Shown: positions 1 through 5,642 of the stretch, one piece after another
Numbering within the stretch: position 1 is the first letter of the stretch
Layout of the letters: each line of letters opens with the position of its first letter
NCBI GenBank assembly: GCA_009785545.1
Contig: WQWD01000168.1
Coordinates: 1-5,642 of the forward strand
DNA length: 5,642 bases
Source: Treponema sp.
GTDB taxonomy: Bacteria; Spirochaetota; Spirochaetia; Treponematales; Breznakiellaceae
Direction: 5' to 3'
The notes under the pieces: model-generated
The model's database searches: none
Seen by the model: the letters and a program-made list of their open reading frames with translations, nothing else
Told to the model about the DNA's origin: nothing
Position numbers and translations under genes: made by a program

Positions 1-26
1 TTCAATTGACAGCAAGATTTACACAT
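1..26 (-). CDS. 5' end of a Cys-rich protein (partial, runs off the window)
   Basis: Only the first eight codons are present, reading MCKSCCQL, and the frame is still open at the window edge. The call rests on a textbook GGAGG at 34-38 (minus strand) placed 7 nt before the ATG, immediately after the stop of the membrane-protein gene at 40-42. A second ATG five bases upstream (29-31) reads only nine codons before a stop, so it is not the start. The C-x-x-C-C cluster at residues 2-6 could be part of a metal-binding or redox site, but this is inference from very few residues and no family can be named. It is the third gene of the leftward unit, 13 nt behind its neighbour, and so probably co-transcribed with it. 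Confidence 0.6.
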
Positions 27-33
27 AACATAA

Positions 34-38
34 CCTCC
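34..38 (-). promoter_or_regulatory. Shine-Dalgarno of the partial Cys-rich gene
   Basis: GGAGG on the minus strand, 7 nt upstream of the ATG at 24-26. It decides the start codon between two closely spaced ATGs and is the main support for a gene beginning here. Confidence 0.7.
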
Positions 39-39
39 G

Positions 40-648
40 TTACTCAGGGCTAAAGCGTATTCGCAGTTCGCTTTTGTAGTTTTGCAATAATAGATACATT
101 TCAGAAGCGTTGAATGGGACAGCGAAACGGAATGTTTCTTCGTTTTCAGGGTGAAAGAAAATACGGTGGGAAAAAATCGGGAAATCTTCTCCTTCGGTTT
201 GAACTGGAATTGTTACGGCAAGATCAACCGCACCAGTGAAGGCGTTTTGGTTTCTAGCGGTTTTTCTTAAAACAACAATTGTCATATCTTCAAAAATTGC
301 CGCTGTAACATTTATTCTGTTACCATCTAATTCGTGAACAGTATCAAAAAATCCAAATACCGCAAGACCGATAATTGCCACACACATCAAAATAATAATA
401 AAAAAAAGAATCCGTCTTGGTCTGTCAGCGACTAATGGGCCGAGTAAACTGATTTTGCTTTTTTTCTCCTCGCTTTGCCTGTAAAGTTTTTTTACAGATT
501 CAGGAGCGCTTTCCAATCTGCGTTCACGGCTGTAATGAAAGTTCAAGTTTTCATAAGATGATTTATTATCAGAGTAATCATTATCAGGATTACTAAGCGA
601 ATACTTGGAGTTAGGTCTTTTTACTTCTTTTGATTCATCGTCTAACAC
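40..648 (-). CDS. Single-pass membrane protein with probable extracytoplasmic C-terminal domain, unknown function
   Basis: A 202-residue protein starting at GTG (646-648) and supported by AAGGAG 9 nt upstream. Residues 1-79 are hydrophilic and rich in Ser, Asn, Asp, Lys and Arg, probably disordered. The Arg-rich stretch RPRR (76-79) leads into one hydrophobic helix at about 80-102. By the positive-inside rule the N-terminus is cytoplasmic and residues 103-202 lie outside the inner membrane. That C-terminal part looks beta-rich (alternating hydrophobic residues, for example at 112-127, 140-149 and 160-178) and could be a small sandwich domain. No catalytic motif or family is recognisable. It starts 19 nt after the stop of the beta-propeller-like lipoprotein, so the two are probably translated from one mRNA and may act together at the periplasmic face; that partnership is inference. 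The coding strand has a T8 run within the membrane-helix codons and two A7 runs further upstream. Confidence 0.85.
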   Translation of the reverse strand: MLDDESKEVKRPNSKYSLSNPDNDYSDNKSSYENLNFHYSRERRLESAPESVKKLYRQSEEKKSKISLLGPLVADRPRRILFFIIILMCVAIIGLAVFGFFDTVHELDGNRINVTAAIFEDMTIVVLRKTARNQNAFTGAVDLAVTIPVQTEGEDFPIFSHRIFFHPENEETFRFAVPFNASEMYLLLQNYKSELRIRFSPE

Positions 649-657
649 AACCGTTTT

Positions 658-663
658 CTCCTT
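658..663 (-). promoter_or_regulatory. Shine-Dalgarno for the GTG-started membrane protein
   Basis: AAGGAG on the minus strand, 9 nt before the GTG at 646-648. It lies wholly in the 19-nt gap after the upstream stop codon. It supports the unusual GTG start; no ATG in frame is similarly placed. Confidence 0.75.
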
Positions 664-667
664 TTTA

Positions 668-1864
668 TCAATTGCTCATAAATCTGTCGGTTCGCCACCA
701 TGTCATGTTGATTCTGTAATTGTCTACCAACATGGCGCAAAGTATTCCTTCTGGCGAAAGATAAAAATCATTAAATATACGTTCCTCAGGTGAAATATAA
801 ATCATTCCACGGCGTTGGTTGCGATTGTTCAAATTGACATAAAGCAAGGCATATCCCTCATCAATCGGAAAATACAAAAGCGTTCTGCCGCCTCGTGCGG
901 CTCCAAGCATGGAATAAAAAACATGAAAGTTTGACGGCCGTCCGCCTTCGAGGAGCTCAAAAAGAGGAACCTCTACAAAACTGGTGTAAGAGCCGTCTTC
1001 TACATTTAACGTCCAAATAAATGAACTTACGGGAATACTGCCTGTGCGAATATTTGTCGATTGGTCAAGAGTATCCCGGCTGTAATCTACCTTGATAAAT
1101 AAATTTCTTGAATCAATGGAAGCTGTAATGCTGTCTATAACTCCGTGAGCTTCAGGCATATCGGGATGTGCAGGGATCATGTTAGATGGAATTTTAACAA
1201 GAAATAAAAGATTGCCGTTCGGGCTAAACCAGTATATTTCCCAGCCGTCAGGGACTCTGCAAATAACGGCAAGCTCATCTCTAACTGACGAAGCAAGCCC
1301 CACAATTCTGGGGAACGGGCTTCCGCCAATTCCTTCCCTGCCCAAAAAATGGATAAAACGCCCGTCTTGATCAAAATGCAGGATTATTCCGTCAAGCCAA
1401 GCTCTTGTTTCAGGATCATTAAATTGTTGATGATACGGGATTCTGTCTTCTACAAATATATGTTTGCGTGAATCAACTGTTATCCAACCCGGTTCTTCCA
1501 GTGGAAACGTAAAAGCCCATCTTGTAGCGTGTTCATCCTCTGATATGTTTGTTCTTAAAGTTAAAGGGGCGGGATTTGTATCTTCGTTGTAAATCATAAA
1601 CAATAAATCGCCAAAAGAGTTATAATGGACAACTTTACCGCTGTTTCCATCGGAAATGTAAAAAAGCCCTTCTCTCATAGAAAAACAAATTGTTCTGATT
1701 CCTCGTGTTCCGTCAAGCCTGTAAAGAGCGATTTGATCTTCCATAGGGCCTATTTCCAAATAAAACAGGTCTTCCCTCTGAATTGTATCAACTCTGTTGT
1801 TTCCGCAGGAAACCAGCTGGACGATTGCAAAGCACATTATTGTTGTTATCAGTATTCTTTTCAT
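668..1864 (-). CDS. Lipoprotein with beta-propeller (NHL/6-bladed-like) fold, function unknown
   Basis: A 398-residue protein. Residues 1-20 form a lipoprotein signal: basic MKR, a hydrophobic stretch (4-18) and lipobox LVSC with the acylated Cys at 20. The mature protein is therefore predicted to be membrane-anchored, facing the periplasm or the surface. The rest shows recurring beta-strand units, each pairing a short strand with an aromatic-rich strand and a D/N-G turn: about 67-92, 135-175, 198-224, 254-299, 328-354 and 364-394. Examples are YISDGNSGKVVHYNSFGDLL and HFDQDGRFIHFLG. This is the look of NHL-type or 6-bladed propellers, which usually bind proteins or ligands; no catalytic residues are evident. 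The signal peptide fixes the start codon, but no SD precedes it. It is the first gene of the leftward unit, followed after 19 nt by the membrane protein. The propeller call is by pattern only; exact blade number is uncertain. Confidence 0.8.
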   Translation of the reverse strand: MKRILITTIMCFAIVQLVSCGNNRVDTIQREDLFYLEIGPMEDQIALYRLDGTRGIRTICFSMREGLFYISDGNSGKVVHYNSFGDLLFMIYNEDTNPAPLTLRTNISEDEHATRWAFTFPLEEPGWITVDSRKHIFVEDRIPYHQQFNDPETRAWLDGIILHFDQDGRFIHFLGREGIGGSPFPRIVGLASSVRDELAVICRVPDGWEIYWFSPNGNLLFLVKIPSNMIPAHPDMPEAHGVIDSITASIDSRNLFIKVDYSRDTLDQSTNIRTGSIPVSSFIWTLNVEDGSYTSFVEVPLFELLEGGRPSNFHVFYSMLGAARGGRTLLYFPIDEGYALLYVNLNNRNQRRGMIYISPEERIFNDFYLSPEGILCAMLVDNYRINMTWWRTDRFMSN

Positions 1865-1872
1865 TTACTTAC

Positions 1873-1901
1873 AAAATCGGCTTTTTTTTGATATGTGTCA
1901 A
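1873..1901 (-). promoter_or_regulatory. Candidate promoter of the leftward (lipoprotein) operon
   Basis: On the minus strand a perfect TTGACA (1896-1901) is followed after 17 nt by GATTTT (1873-1878), which matches only 3 of 6 positions of the -10 consensus. The spacer holds an A8 tract (1882-1889). Transcription would start near 1866-1867, two or three bases before the ATG at 1864, giving an almost leaderless mRNA. The -35 is convincing; the -10 is weak. Confidence 0.4.
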
Positions 1902-1954
1902 GATGGATTCAATGAGTTTGTGCATTGTTCCCCGGCAATCGCTCCCCTGTCCGC

Positions 1955-1983
1955 TTCCCAAAACAATCAAACAATTATATACT
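1955..1983 (+). promoter_or_regulatory. Candidate promoter of the UPRT-like/TPR unit
   Basis: TTCCCA (1955-1960, 4 of 6 matches to TTGACA) is followed after 17 nt by TATACT (1978-1983, 5 of 6 matches to TATAAT). The expected transcription start is about 1989-1991, on the ATG at 1990, and no SD lies upstream of that ATG. The spacer consists of the tandem 8-mer described separately. Hexamer matches of this quality occur by chance in AT-rich DNA, so confidence is modest. Confidence 0.35.
1961..1976 (+). repeat. Tandem 8-mer in the promoter spacer (AAACAATC/AAACAATT)
   Basis: Two adjacent 8-base units differ only at the last base and fill nearly all of the 17-nt spacer of the candidate rightward promoter. 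Further CAAT or ATTG modules lie upstream at 1910-1913, 1924-1927 and 1936-1939. Those at 1910-1914 and 1923-1927 form the inverted pair CAATG-N8-CATTG. Regulator binding is possible; there is no direct evidence. Confidence 0.3.
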
Positions 1984-1989
1984 AACCTC

Positions 1990-3039
1990 ATGGACAAAAT
2001 CATCTTAAAAGCGACAGAACTTGACGGTTACTTAACACAGGAAGACAAAAACAGCTTAAAAGAGTTAGACATTCTATTCAATAAAGCGCTTGGTATTTTT
2101 CCAAAATTTCAAGCCGGAGAAAAGACGGCTGAGAACGAAGTGATTAAGATTTACAACGAAATGGGAGAAATGCTTCAGGAGATTTGCCGTAAGAATAAAA
2201 GGCTTCATGTTTATTCGTTTGTTACTCCTCAGCAAGACCATGCGGAGGCATCCCGTGTTATTGCCAAGTTAAGGGATATTAATACCGAAAACAAAGAATT
2301 TGTTTATTATATTCAAAGAGCCTACGAAATGCTTTTTAAGCTCGCTTGGGGCGGTGCTCAAGGGGTTCAGAAAAATTACCTTATCGTAAAAACCCCTGTT
2401 ACTTATCCAGCTCAAAATTACGCTGTTCACAAGATTACCAATATCGATAATAAAATCGAAAATACGGTGATGTGTGTAATGCTGCGGGGCGCTCTTCTTC
2501 CGTCGATGATTATGAGCAAAGAAATCGAAGAATACTCCTCGCATGGTTATGTAACTCCTTTTGCTCTTTTTAAAATCTTCCGCAATGACAACAAAAAGGA
2601 AGATGACATGGAATATATTTTAGACCTTGATAATTCGTTTTTTAACCTCGAATCCCTTCACGATAAAGATTTGGTTTTTGCCGATCCCATGAACGCTACA
2701 GGCGGAAGCATTGTTACAGTTGTGCAGTATTTAAAAAAATTAGGAATAAAGCCTCGCTCTGTAATATTTTTGAATGTTATCTCCGCCCTCAAAGGTGCGT
2801 TAAGAACGATCAGGGCGCTTGATAATTGCGATGTATACACGCTCTGGATGGACGGAGTTTTAAACAAAGACGCATATATCATGCCCGGTTTGGGAGACGC
2901 CGGAGATCGTGTAAACGGTAAAGACAACGAAACAAACCGCAGAAACATAATCCAGTTGTTAGCCGACTACGGCTCAAATATGGCAGGCTTGTACCGTTCT
3001 CAATTAAGAGAAATCGAAAATACAATATTGTTAAAATAA
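1990..3039 (+). CDS. Uracil phosphoribosyltransferase-family protein with N-terminal extension
   Basis: A 349-residue protein. The classical enzyme (about 208 residues) makes UMP from uracil and PRPP in pyrimidine salvage in the cytoplasm. Homology runs from about residue 85 to 308. LRDINTENKEFVYYIQ (94-109) aligns with the early helix of UPRTs. MLRGALLP (164-171) matches the ILRAGLGM loop, DPMNATGGS (232-240) the PRPP-binding DPMLATGGS, and YIMPGLGDAGDR (296-307) the uracil-recognition signature. Extra parts are about 80 mostly helical N-terminal residues and about 40 residues after the signature. Differences from the classical motifs are RAG to RGA, Leu to Asn in the PRPP loop, and KGA (268-270) where EGI/EGL is usual. 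So UPRT activity is likely but not assured, and a related base or a regulatory role is possible. The frame stays open upstream to an ATG at 1783, but that part overlaps the divergent gene and reads like non-coding sequence, so the 1990 ATG is chosen despite having no SD. The symbol upp is withheld because of the divergence. Confidence 0.85.
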   Translation: MDKIILKATELDGYLTQEDKNSLKELDILFNKALGIFPKFQAGEKTAENEVIKIYNEMGEMLQEICRKNKRLHVYSFVTPQQDHAEASRVIAKLRDINTENKEFVYYIQRAYEMLFKLAWGGAQGVQKNYLIVKTPVTYPAQNYAVHKITNIDNKIENTVMCVMLRGALLPSMIMSKEIEEYSSHGYVTPFALFKIFRNDNKKEDDMEYILDLDNSFFNLESLHDKDLVFADPMNATGGSIVTVVQYLKKLGIKPRSVIFLNVISALKGALRTIRALDNCDVYTLWMDGVLNKDAYIMPGLGDAGDRVNGKDNETNRRNIIQLLADYGSNMAGLYRSQLREIENTILLK

Positions 3040-3057
3040 AAAACAAAGAATAAAAAG

Positions 3058-3062
3058 AAGGA
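3058..3062 (+). promoter_or_regulatory. Shine-Dalgarno of the TPR lipoprotein gene
   Basis: AAGGA, 7 nt before the ATG at 3070, in an A-rich 30-nt gap after the UPRT-like stop codon. There is no terminator-like hairpin in the gap, which supports co-transcription. Confidence 0.65.
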
Positions 3063-3069
3063 ATATAAA

Positions 3070-4104
3070 ATGTTAAACATAAATAGACTAAACATAAAAC
3101 TTGTTAAGTATTTATTCATTTTTCTTTTTTCTCTATTCTTTTTATTCGCTTTTTCCGGATGTATCACTACGGCGGCTACTGCGGAAGAATACTTTGAACT
3201 TGGAATGGCTTTTTTTGAGCTTGGCAGGTTTGAAGACGCTGAAAGATGGCTAAACCGGGCACGGCAGGCCGACAGAACTTATGTCGCCTCTCAATATAAT
3301 TTGGGGCGGTTGGCGTTTGAAAGGCAGCGTTTTGAAGAAGCGGCGGCACACTTTGAAGGTATTCTCAGGCGTGACCCTGACAATGTATTGGCATTAAGAG
3401 CCTCAGCGTATACAAGAATCAGAATGGGCGACATCGACATCGCCCGAAGGCACTATGCGAGGCTTTTAGAACTGGTTCCTGAAAGTGCTGACGACGGTTA
3501 CAATCACGCTCTTGTTTTGTTTGCCATGGGGCTTTACGAAGAAGCTGAATTTGTGTTAGAACGGCACGCTTTTGCGTTACGTGACAGCAGGGATATGCAG
3601 CTTCTTTTTGCCCGCTCTCAGGCAAGGCAGAATAAAGTCGAAGCGATAGATTCATTTGCCAACTTCTTAACGAATTTCCCGGAGCCGGAAGCCCGTTTTG
3701 AATATGCCGCTGTACTGGAACACCATGAGTTTTATTCAAGGGCGTTAGACGAATTAAGACTCGCTCTTACGGAACTTACCGAAACCACTACCGCCCCAAC
3801 AAGAAACGACATTAACTTCGCTATAACAAGAGTACTGTTAATCGCTGACGGCGAAAGCAGCCAGGGGATCACCGAACTGGAAGCTCTGGTTGCGGGCGGA
3901 TTCAACAACATTGAAGCGATAGAGGAATTAACAAACCATGATAAAATCAGCGCCGGCAACATCGAAAATTTAGACAGAATTATCCGCAATTTACGGGCGG
4001 CAGTTCCGGAAGAGACACCGCAAGACACCACTCCCGAAGATGATGATACTGACGACATGAATTGGGATTGGAACTTAGAAACTTACTCTGAGGGTAGTTC
4101 CTAA
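3070..4104 (+). CDS. TPR-repeat lipoprotein with acidic C-terminal tail
   Basis: A 344-residue protein. Residues 1-31 are a lipoprotein signal: a Lys/Arg-containing n-region (1-13), a very Phe/Leu-rich core (14-28) and lipobox FSGC with Cys at 31. The mature protein should be anchored at a membrane and face the periplasm. Three clear tetratricopeptide repeats follow at about 38-71, 72-105 and 106-139, with the usual small residue at position 8 and Ala at position 20 (for example YFELGMAFFELGRFEDAERW). Degenerate repeats continue to about 238, after which the sequence is helical but not repeat-like (245-310). TPRs form superhelical scaffolds that bind partner proteins; lipoproteins of this kind often serve envelope assembly, but no partner is shown here. 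Residues 312-344 are an acidic, Thr/Asp/Glu-rich tail that is probably disordered. The last ten codons overlap the convergent barrel gene. The gene follows the UPRT-like gene by 30 nt and is probably co-transcribed with it. Confidence 0.88.
   Translation: MLNINRLNIKLVKYLFIFLFSLFFLFAFSGCITTAATAEEYFELGMAFFELGRFEDAERWLNRARQADRTYVASQYNLGRLAFERQRFEEAAAHFEGILRRDPDNVLALRASAYTRIRMGDIDIARRHYARLLELVPESADDGYNHALVLFAMGLYEEAEFVLERHAFALRDSRDMQLLFARSQARQNKVEAIDSFANFLTNFPEPEARFEYAAVLEHHEFYSRALDELRLALTELTETTTAPTRNDINFAITRVLLIADGESSQGITELEALVAGGFNNIEAIEELTNHDKISAGNIENLDRIIRNLRAAVPEETPQDTTPEDDDTDDMNWDWNLETYSEGSS
4075..4104. other. 30-bp tail-to-tail coding overlap
   Basis: The stop codon of the TPR lipoprotein (4102-4104, plus strand) and that of the beta-barrel protein (4075-4077, minus strand) lie inside each other's genes. 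The shared bases encode the end of the acidic tail (LETYSEGSS) on one strand and the C-terminal barrel strand (GTTLRVSF) on the other. There is no room for an ordinary terminator between the genes. Confidence 0.85.
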
Positions 4105-5642
4105 CAAAGCGTCAAAAGTAAACATTTCACTGCGTTTATCTTCGGTCATTCTTAGCCGGATAAACGCCGTTAAATTCAGCCTTCCCAAAATTCTTACAAT
4201 TTGTTCGTGACCTGCGGCTGCTGACCAGCGTAAATAATCTGTGGATCTGTCAATTGTTATTTCGAGGGTTTCTCTACGAAGCTGCTGGTAATTCAAGTTA
4301 AACAAATTAAATCTGTCTTCTATTCTTGATCCAACCCAATTATAAAAAACACTTAAAAGGCTGTTTTCAGTCGGCGTTTCCCAGCTAACAGTAAAACTTT
4401 CTGTCCAAAATAAAGTATTGGAAAAGCCGCCGGCTGTTCCTGCCGCAGGAGTGCCTCTTACCGTAAATGTGTTTGTAAAATTCAAAACACCGCCTGTAAA
4501 ACCTCTAAAACCTGCGCTTAAAACAGACTGCACTCTCCACGAAATATCTTCGCCTTTTGGAATAACAAAAGCAGCGTTAATCAAATGAGAGAATTCATCA
4601 GTTTGATAAAAACTAAAAATCGGACGATACCCCAAAACACCAAACATATTTACGCTGTTAAAACCAAGTCCGGCTCCTATATTCAAAGAATCCGTTCTTG
4701 TATCATACCTTTGCTCTACCAATCTATTAATTCTGAAATTTACTCTTGAGGGAATAAACAAAGACATCATGTTGGAAAACTGGCGAAAAGCTATTCTTGT
4801 TTCAAGCAGATCGTTAAACGAAATATATTGAATCAAAGACGCTGAGGGAGCGTTCTCCAATAAATTGTCCATAGCAATTACAAGGCTGTCGGAAAAAAGC
4901 GAATAAAATGGCATTACCCGCCAAAGGTGAAAACTGCTTTCGATGCTTTCGAGTAATTTTTCCCCGTCATCAAAAACATCATGGGCGGCAAAAGCAAAAT
5001 GAGTTCTGAAGTTACGTGCCATTCTAAAATTAAAATTAGTTAAATTTACTATAATCGGTATATCCAAAGATGCCGAGCTTTCCGTTTGCGTCAAATTATT
5101 CGGGCTTGAAAAAAAAGTGTTACCTTCAACCGACAAAGAAGCTCCTACAGGCCTTGTCCTCTGTGTCAGAATAAACTGCGATCTTGTCCTTCTTGAAACA
5201 GCTCCTGCTCCTGAATCAGGGATCAAGGGAATCCATGAGTTCAGCCAAAGTTCTGCATAATTTTCTGATTCTTCTAACTGTTCATTTTTTACCCAGTTAG
5301 CCTGTGTGTTTACGTTAAACAACGGAATAAAATTATTTCTTGGGGTGTAACCAAACCCAAAAGTCCAGCTTTGCCTTAACCTTGTTAAATCATAAAAAGC
5401 ATCCGCATCAAACCTCATATTAAAGTTGGATGTGTAAGCCAAATTAAGAGTATGCCGTGTTGTATTATCCCCGGGAGAGGCAAAGAATCTTTCTCTGACA
5501 GAAAAAGATCCAAACGTTCTTGAAATTTCATGTTCCGCACTCCACAGGAATGTATCCTGCGCTATAGTAGAATTTAAGTTAGCCGAAATTTGCGTTCCCA
5601 AAAACGAAAAATCAATCCCTGTCCGTCCTGCCATACTTCCAA
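4075..5642 (-). CDS. C-terminal part of a large outer-membrane beta-barrel protein (5' end outside the window)
   Basis: At least 521 residues are present. The frame is open at the window edge, and the first Met (5632-5634) is not a credible start: no signal peptide follows it, the only SD-like bases are too close, and codons for Gly and Ser precede it in frame. The sequence is a run of amphipathic beta-strands with alternating aromatic or hydrophobic and polar residues, joined by Asn/Asp/Gly/Ser-rich loops (for example HTLNLAYTSNFNMRFDADAF). It ends in LGTTLRVSF, a final strand with C-terminal Phe, which is the classical recognition signal for the BAM insertion machinery. The protein should therefore be an outer-membrane barrel. 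The length suggests many strands or a multi-domain protein. LptD-like or TamB/SprA-like families come to mind for large envelope proteins, but no diagnostic motif was seen and none is claimed. It converges on the TPR lipoprotein gene, overlapping it by 30 bp. Confidence 0.8.
   Translation of the reverse strand, partial: GSMAGRTGIDFSFLGTQISANLNSTIAQDTFLWSAEHEISRTFGSFSVRERFFASPGDNTTRHTLNLAYTSNFNMRFDADAFYDLTRLRQSWTFGFGYTPRNNFIPLFNVNTQANWVKNEQLEESENYAELWLNSWIPLIPDSGAGAVSRRTRSQFILTQRTRPVGASLSVEGNTFFSSPNNLTQTESSASLDIPIIVNLTNFNFRMARNFRTHFAFAAHDVFDDGEKLLESIESSFHLWRVMPFYSLFSDSLVIAMDNLLENAPSASLIQYISFNDLLETRIAFRQFSNMMSLFIPSRVNFRINRLVEQRYDTRTDSLNIGAGLGFNSVNMFGVLGYRPIFSFYQTDEFSHLINAAFVIPKGEDISWRVQSVLSAGFRGFTGGVLNFTNTFTVRGTPAAGTAGGFSNTLFWTESFTVSWETPTENSLLSVFYNWVGSRIEDRFNLFNLNYQQLRRETLEITIDRSTDYLRWSAAAGHEQIVRILGRLNLTAFIRLRMTEDKRSEMFTFDALLGTTLRVSF

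Noticed and set aside
605..793. Small plus-strand open frame at the lipoprotein/membrane-protein junction
   Set aside because: It lies antisense to two well-supported genes and their SD, and its product has no recognisable features.
1177..1374. Open frames on both strands inside the lipoprotein gene
   Set aside because: Both are shadows of the 398-residue gene, which has a signal peptide and repeat structure.
1881..1890. T8 tract as the tail of an intrinsic terminator
   Set aside because: No GC-rich stem of useful length precedes it on either strand, and it sits within the candidate minus-strand promoter spacer.
1625..1985. Plus-strand open frames at 1625-1891 and 1797-1985
   Set aside because: They are antisense to the lipoprotein 5' end or cross the divergent gap, with no SD and no protein-like composition.
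1783..1989. Upstream extension of the UPRT-like protein to an ATG at 1783, 1903 or 1912
   Set aside because: The added residues are Cys- and aromatic-rich without family resemblance, the part before 1864 lies antisense to the lipoprotein signal peptide, and none of these ATGs has an SD. The extension is simply an open frame through the promoter gap.
2269..2948. Minus-strand open frames at 2269-2544 and 2658-2948
   Set aside because: They are antisense to the conserved UPRT-like core, whose motifs prove the plus-strand reading.
3419..4058. Minus-strand open frames at 3419-3739 and 3732-4058
   Set aside because: They are antisense to the TPR lipoprotein, with low-complexity Ser/Val or Arg/Gln-rich products typical of shadow frames.
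5632..5634. ATG as the real start of the barrel protein
   Set aside because: No signal peptide follows, the frame is open upstream, and the only SD-like bases are 2 nt away.
4075..5642. Naming the barrel protein LptD
   Set aside because: Length and C-terminal Phe fit many outer-membrane barrels; no LptD-specific motif or the N-terminal domain is visible in this partial sequence.

Overview
The window looks like a moderately AT-rich piece of a spirochete chromosome, most likely Treponema or a close relative. This rests on style rather than a marker gene. Two proteins carry permissive lipoboxes (LVSC and FSGC), and there is a long Phe-terminated outer-membrane beta-barrel protein. Downstream genes have good purine-rich Shine-Dalgarno (SD) sites, and the genes are closely packed. 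There is no rRNA, tRNA, CRISPR array, insertion sequence or phage gene.

Layout: a 125-bp divergent gap (1865-1989) splits two transcription units. Leftward (minus strand) run a beta-propeller-like lipoprotein (668-1864), a single-pass membrane protein (40-648, GTG start) and the first eight codons of a Cys-rich protein (1-26). The gaps are 19 and 13 nt, and the second and third genes have strong SD sites. Rightward (plus strand) run a uracil phosphoribosyltransferase-family protein with an N-terminal extension (1990-3039) and a TPR lipoprotein (3070-4104), separated by 30 nt with a good SD. The right third (4075-5642, minus strand) is the C-terminal part of a large outer-membrane beta-barrel protein. 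It converges on the TPR gene and overlaps its last 30 bases.

Four of the six genes encode envelope proteins: two lipoproteins, a membrane-anchored protein with a probable extracytoplasmic domain, and a beta-barrel protein. The likely theme is envelope structure or assembly, with a nucleotide-salvage-like enzyme embedded in it. No known multi-gene system could be recognised with certainty.

The most interesting points are: (i) both genes flanking the divergent gap lack an SD and have promoter-like hexamers that would start transcription at or next to the ATG, suggesting leaderless mRNAs; (ii) the UPRT-like protein has altered active-site motifs and extra N- and C-terminal segments; (iii) the coding regions of a lipoprotein and a barrel protein overlap tail to tail.
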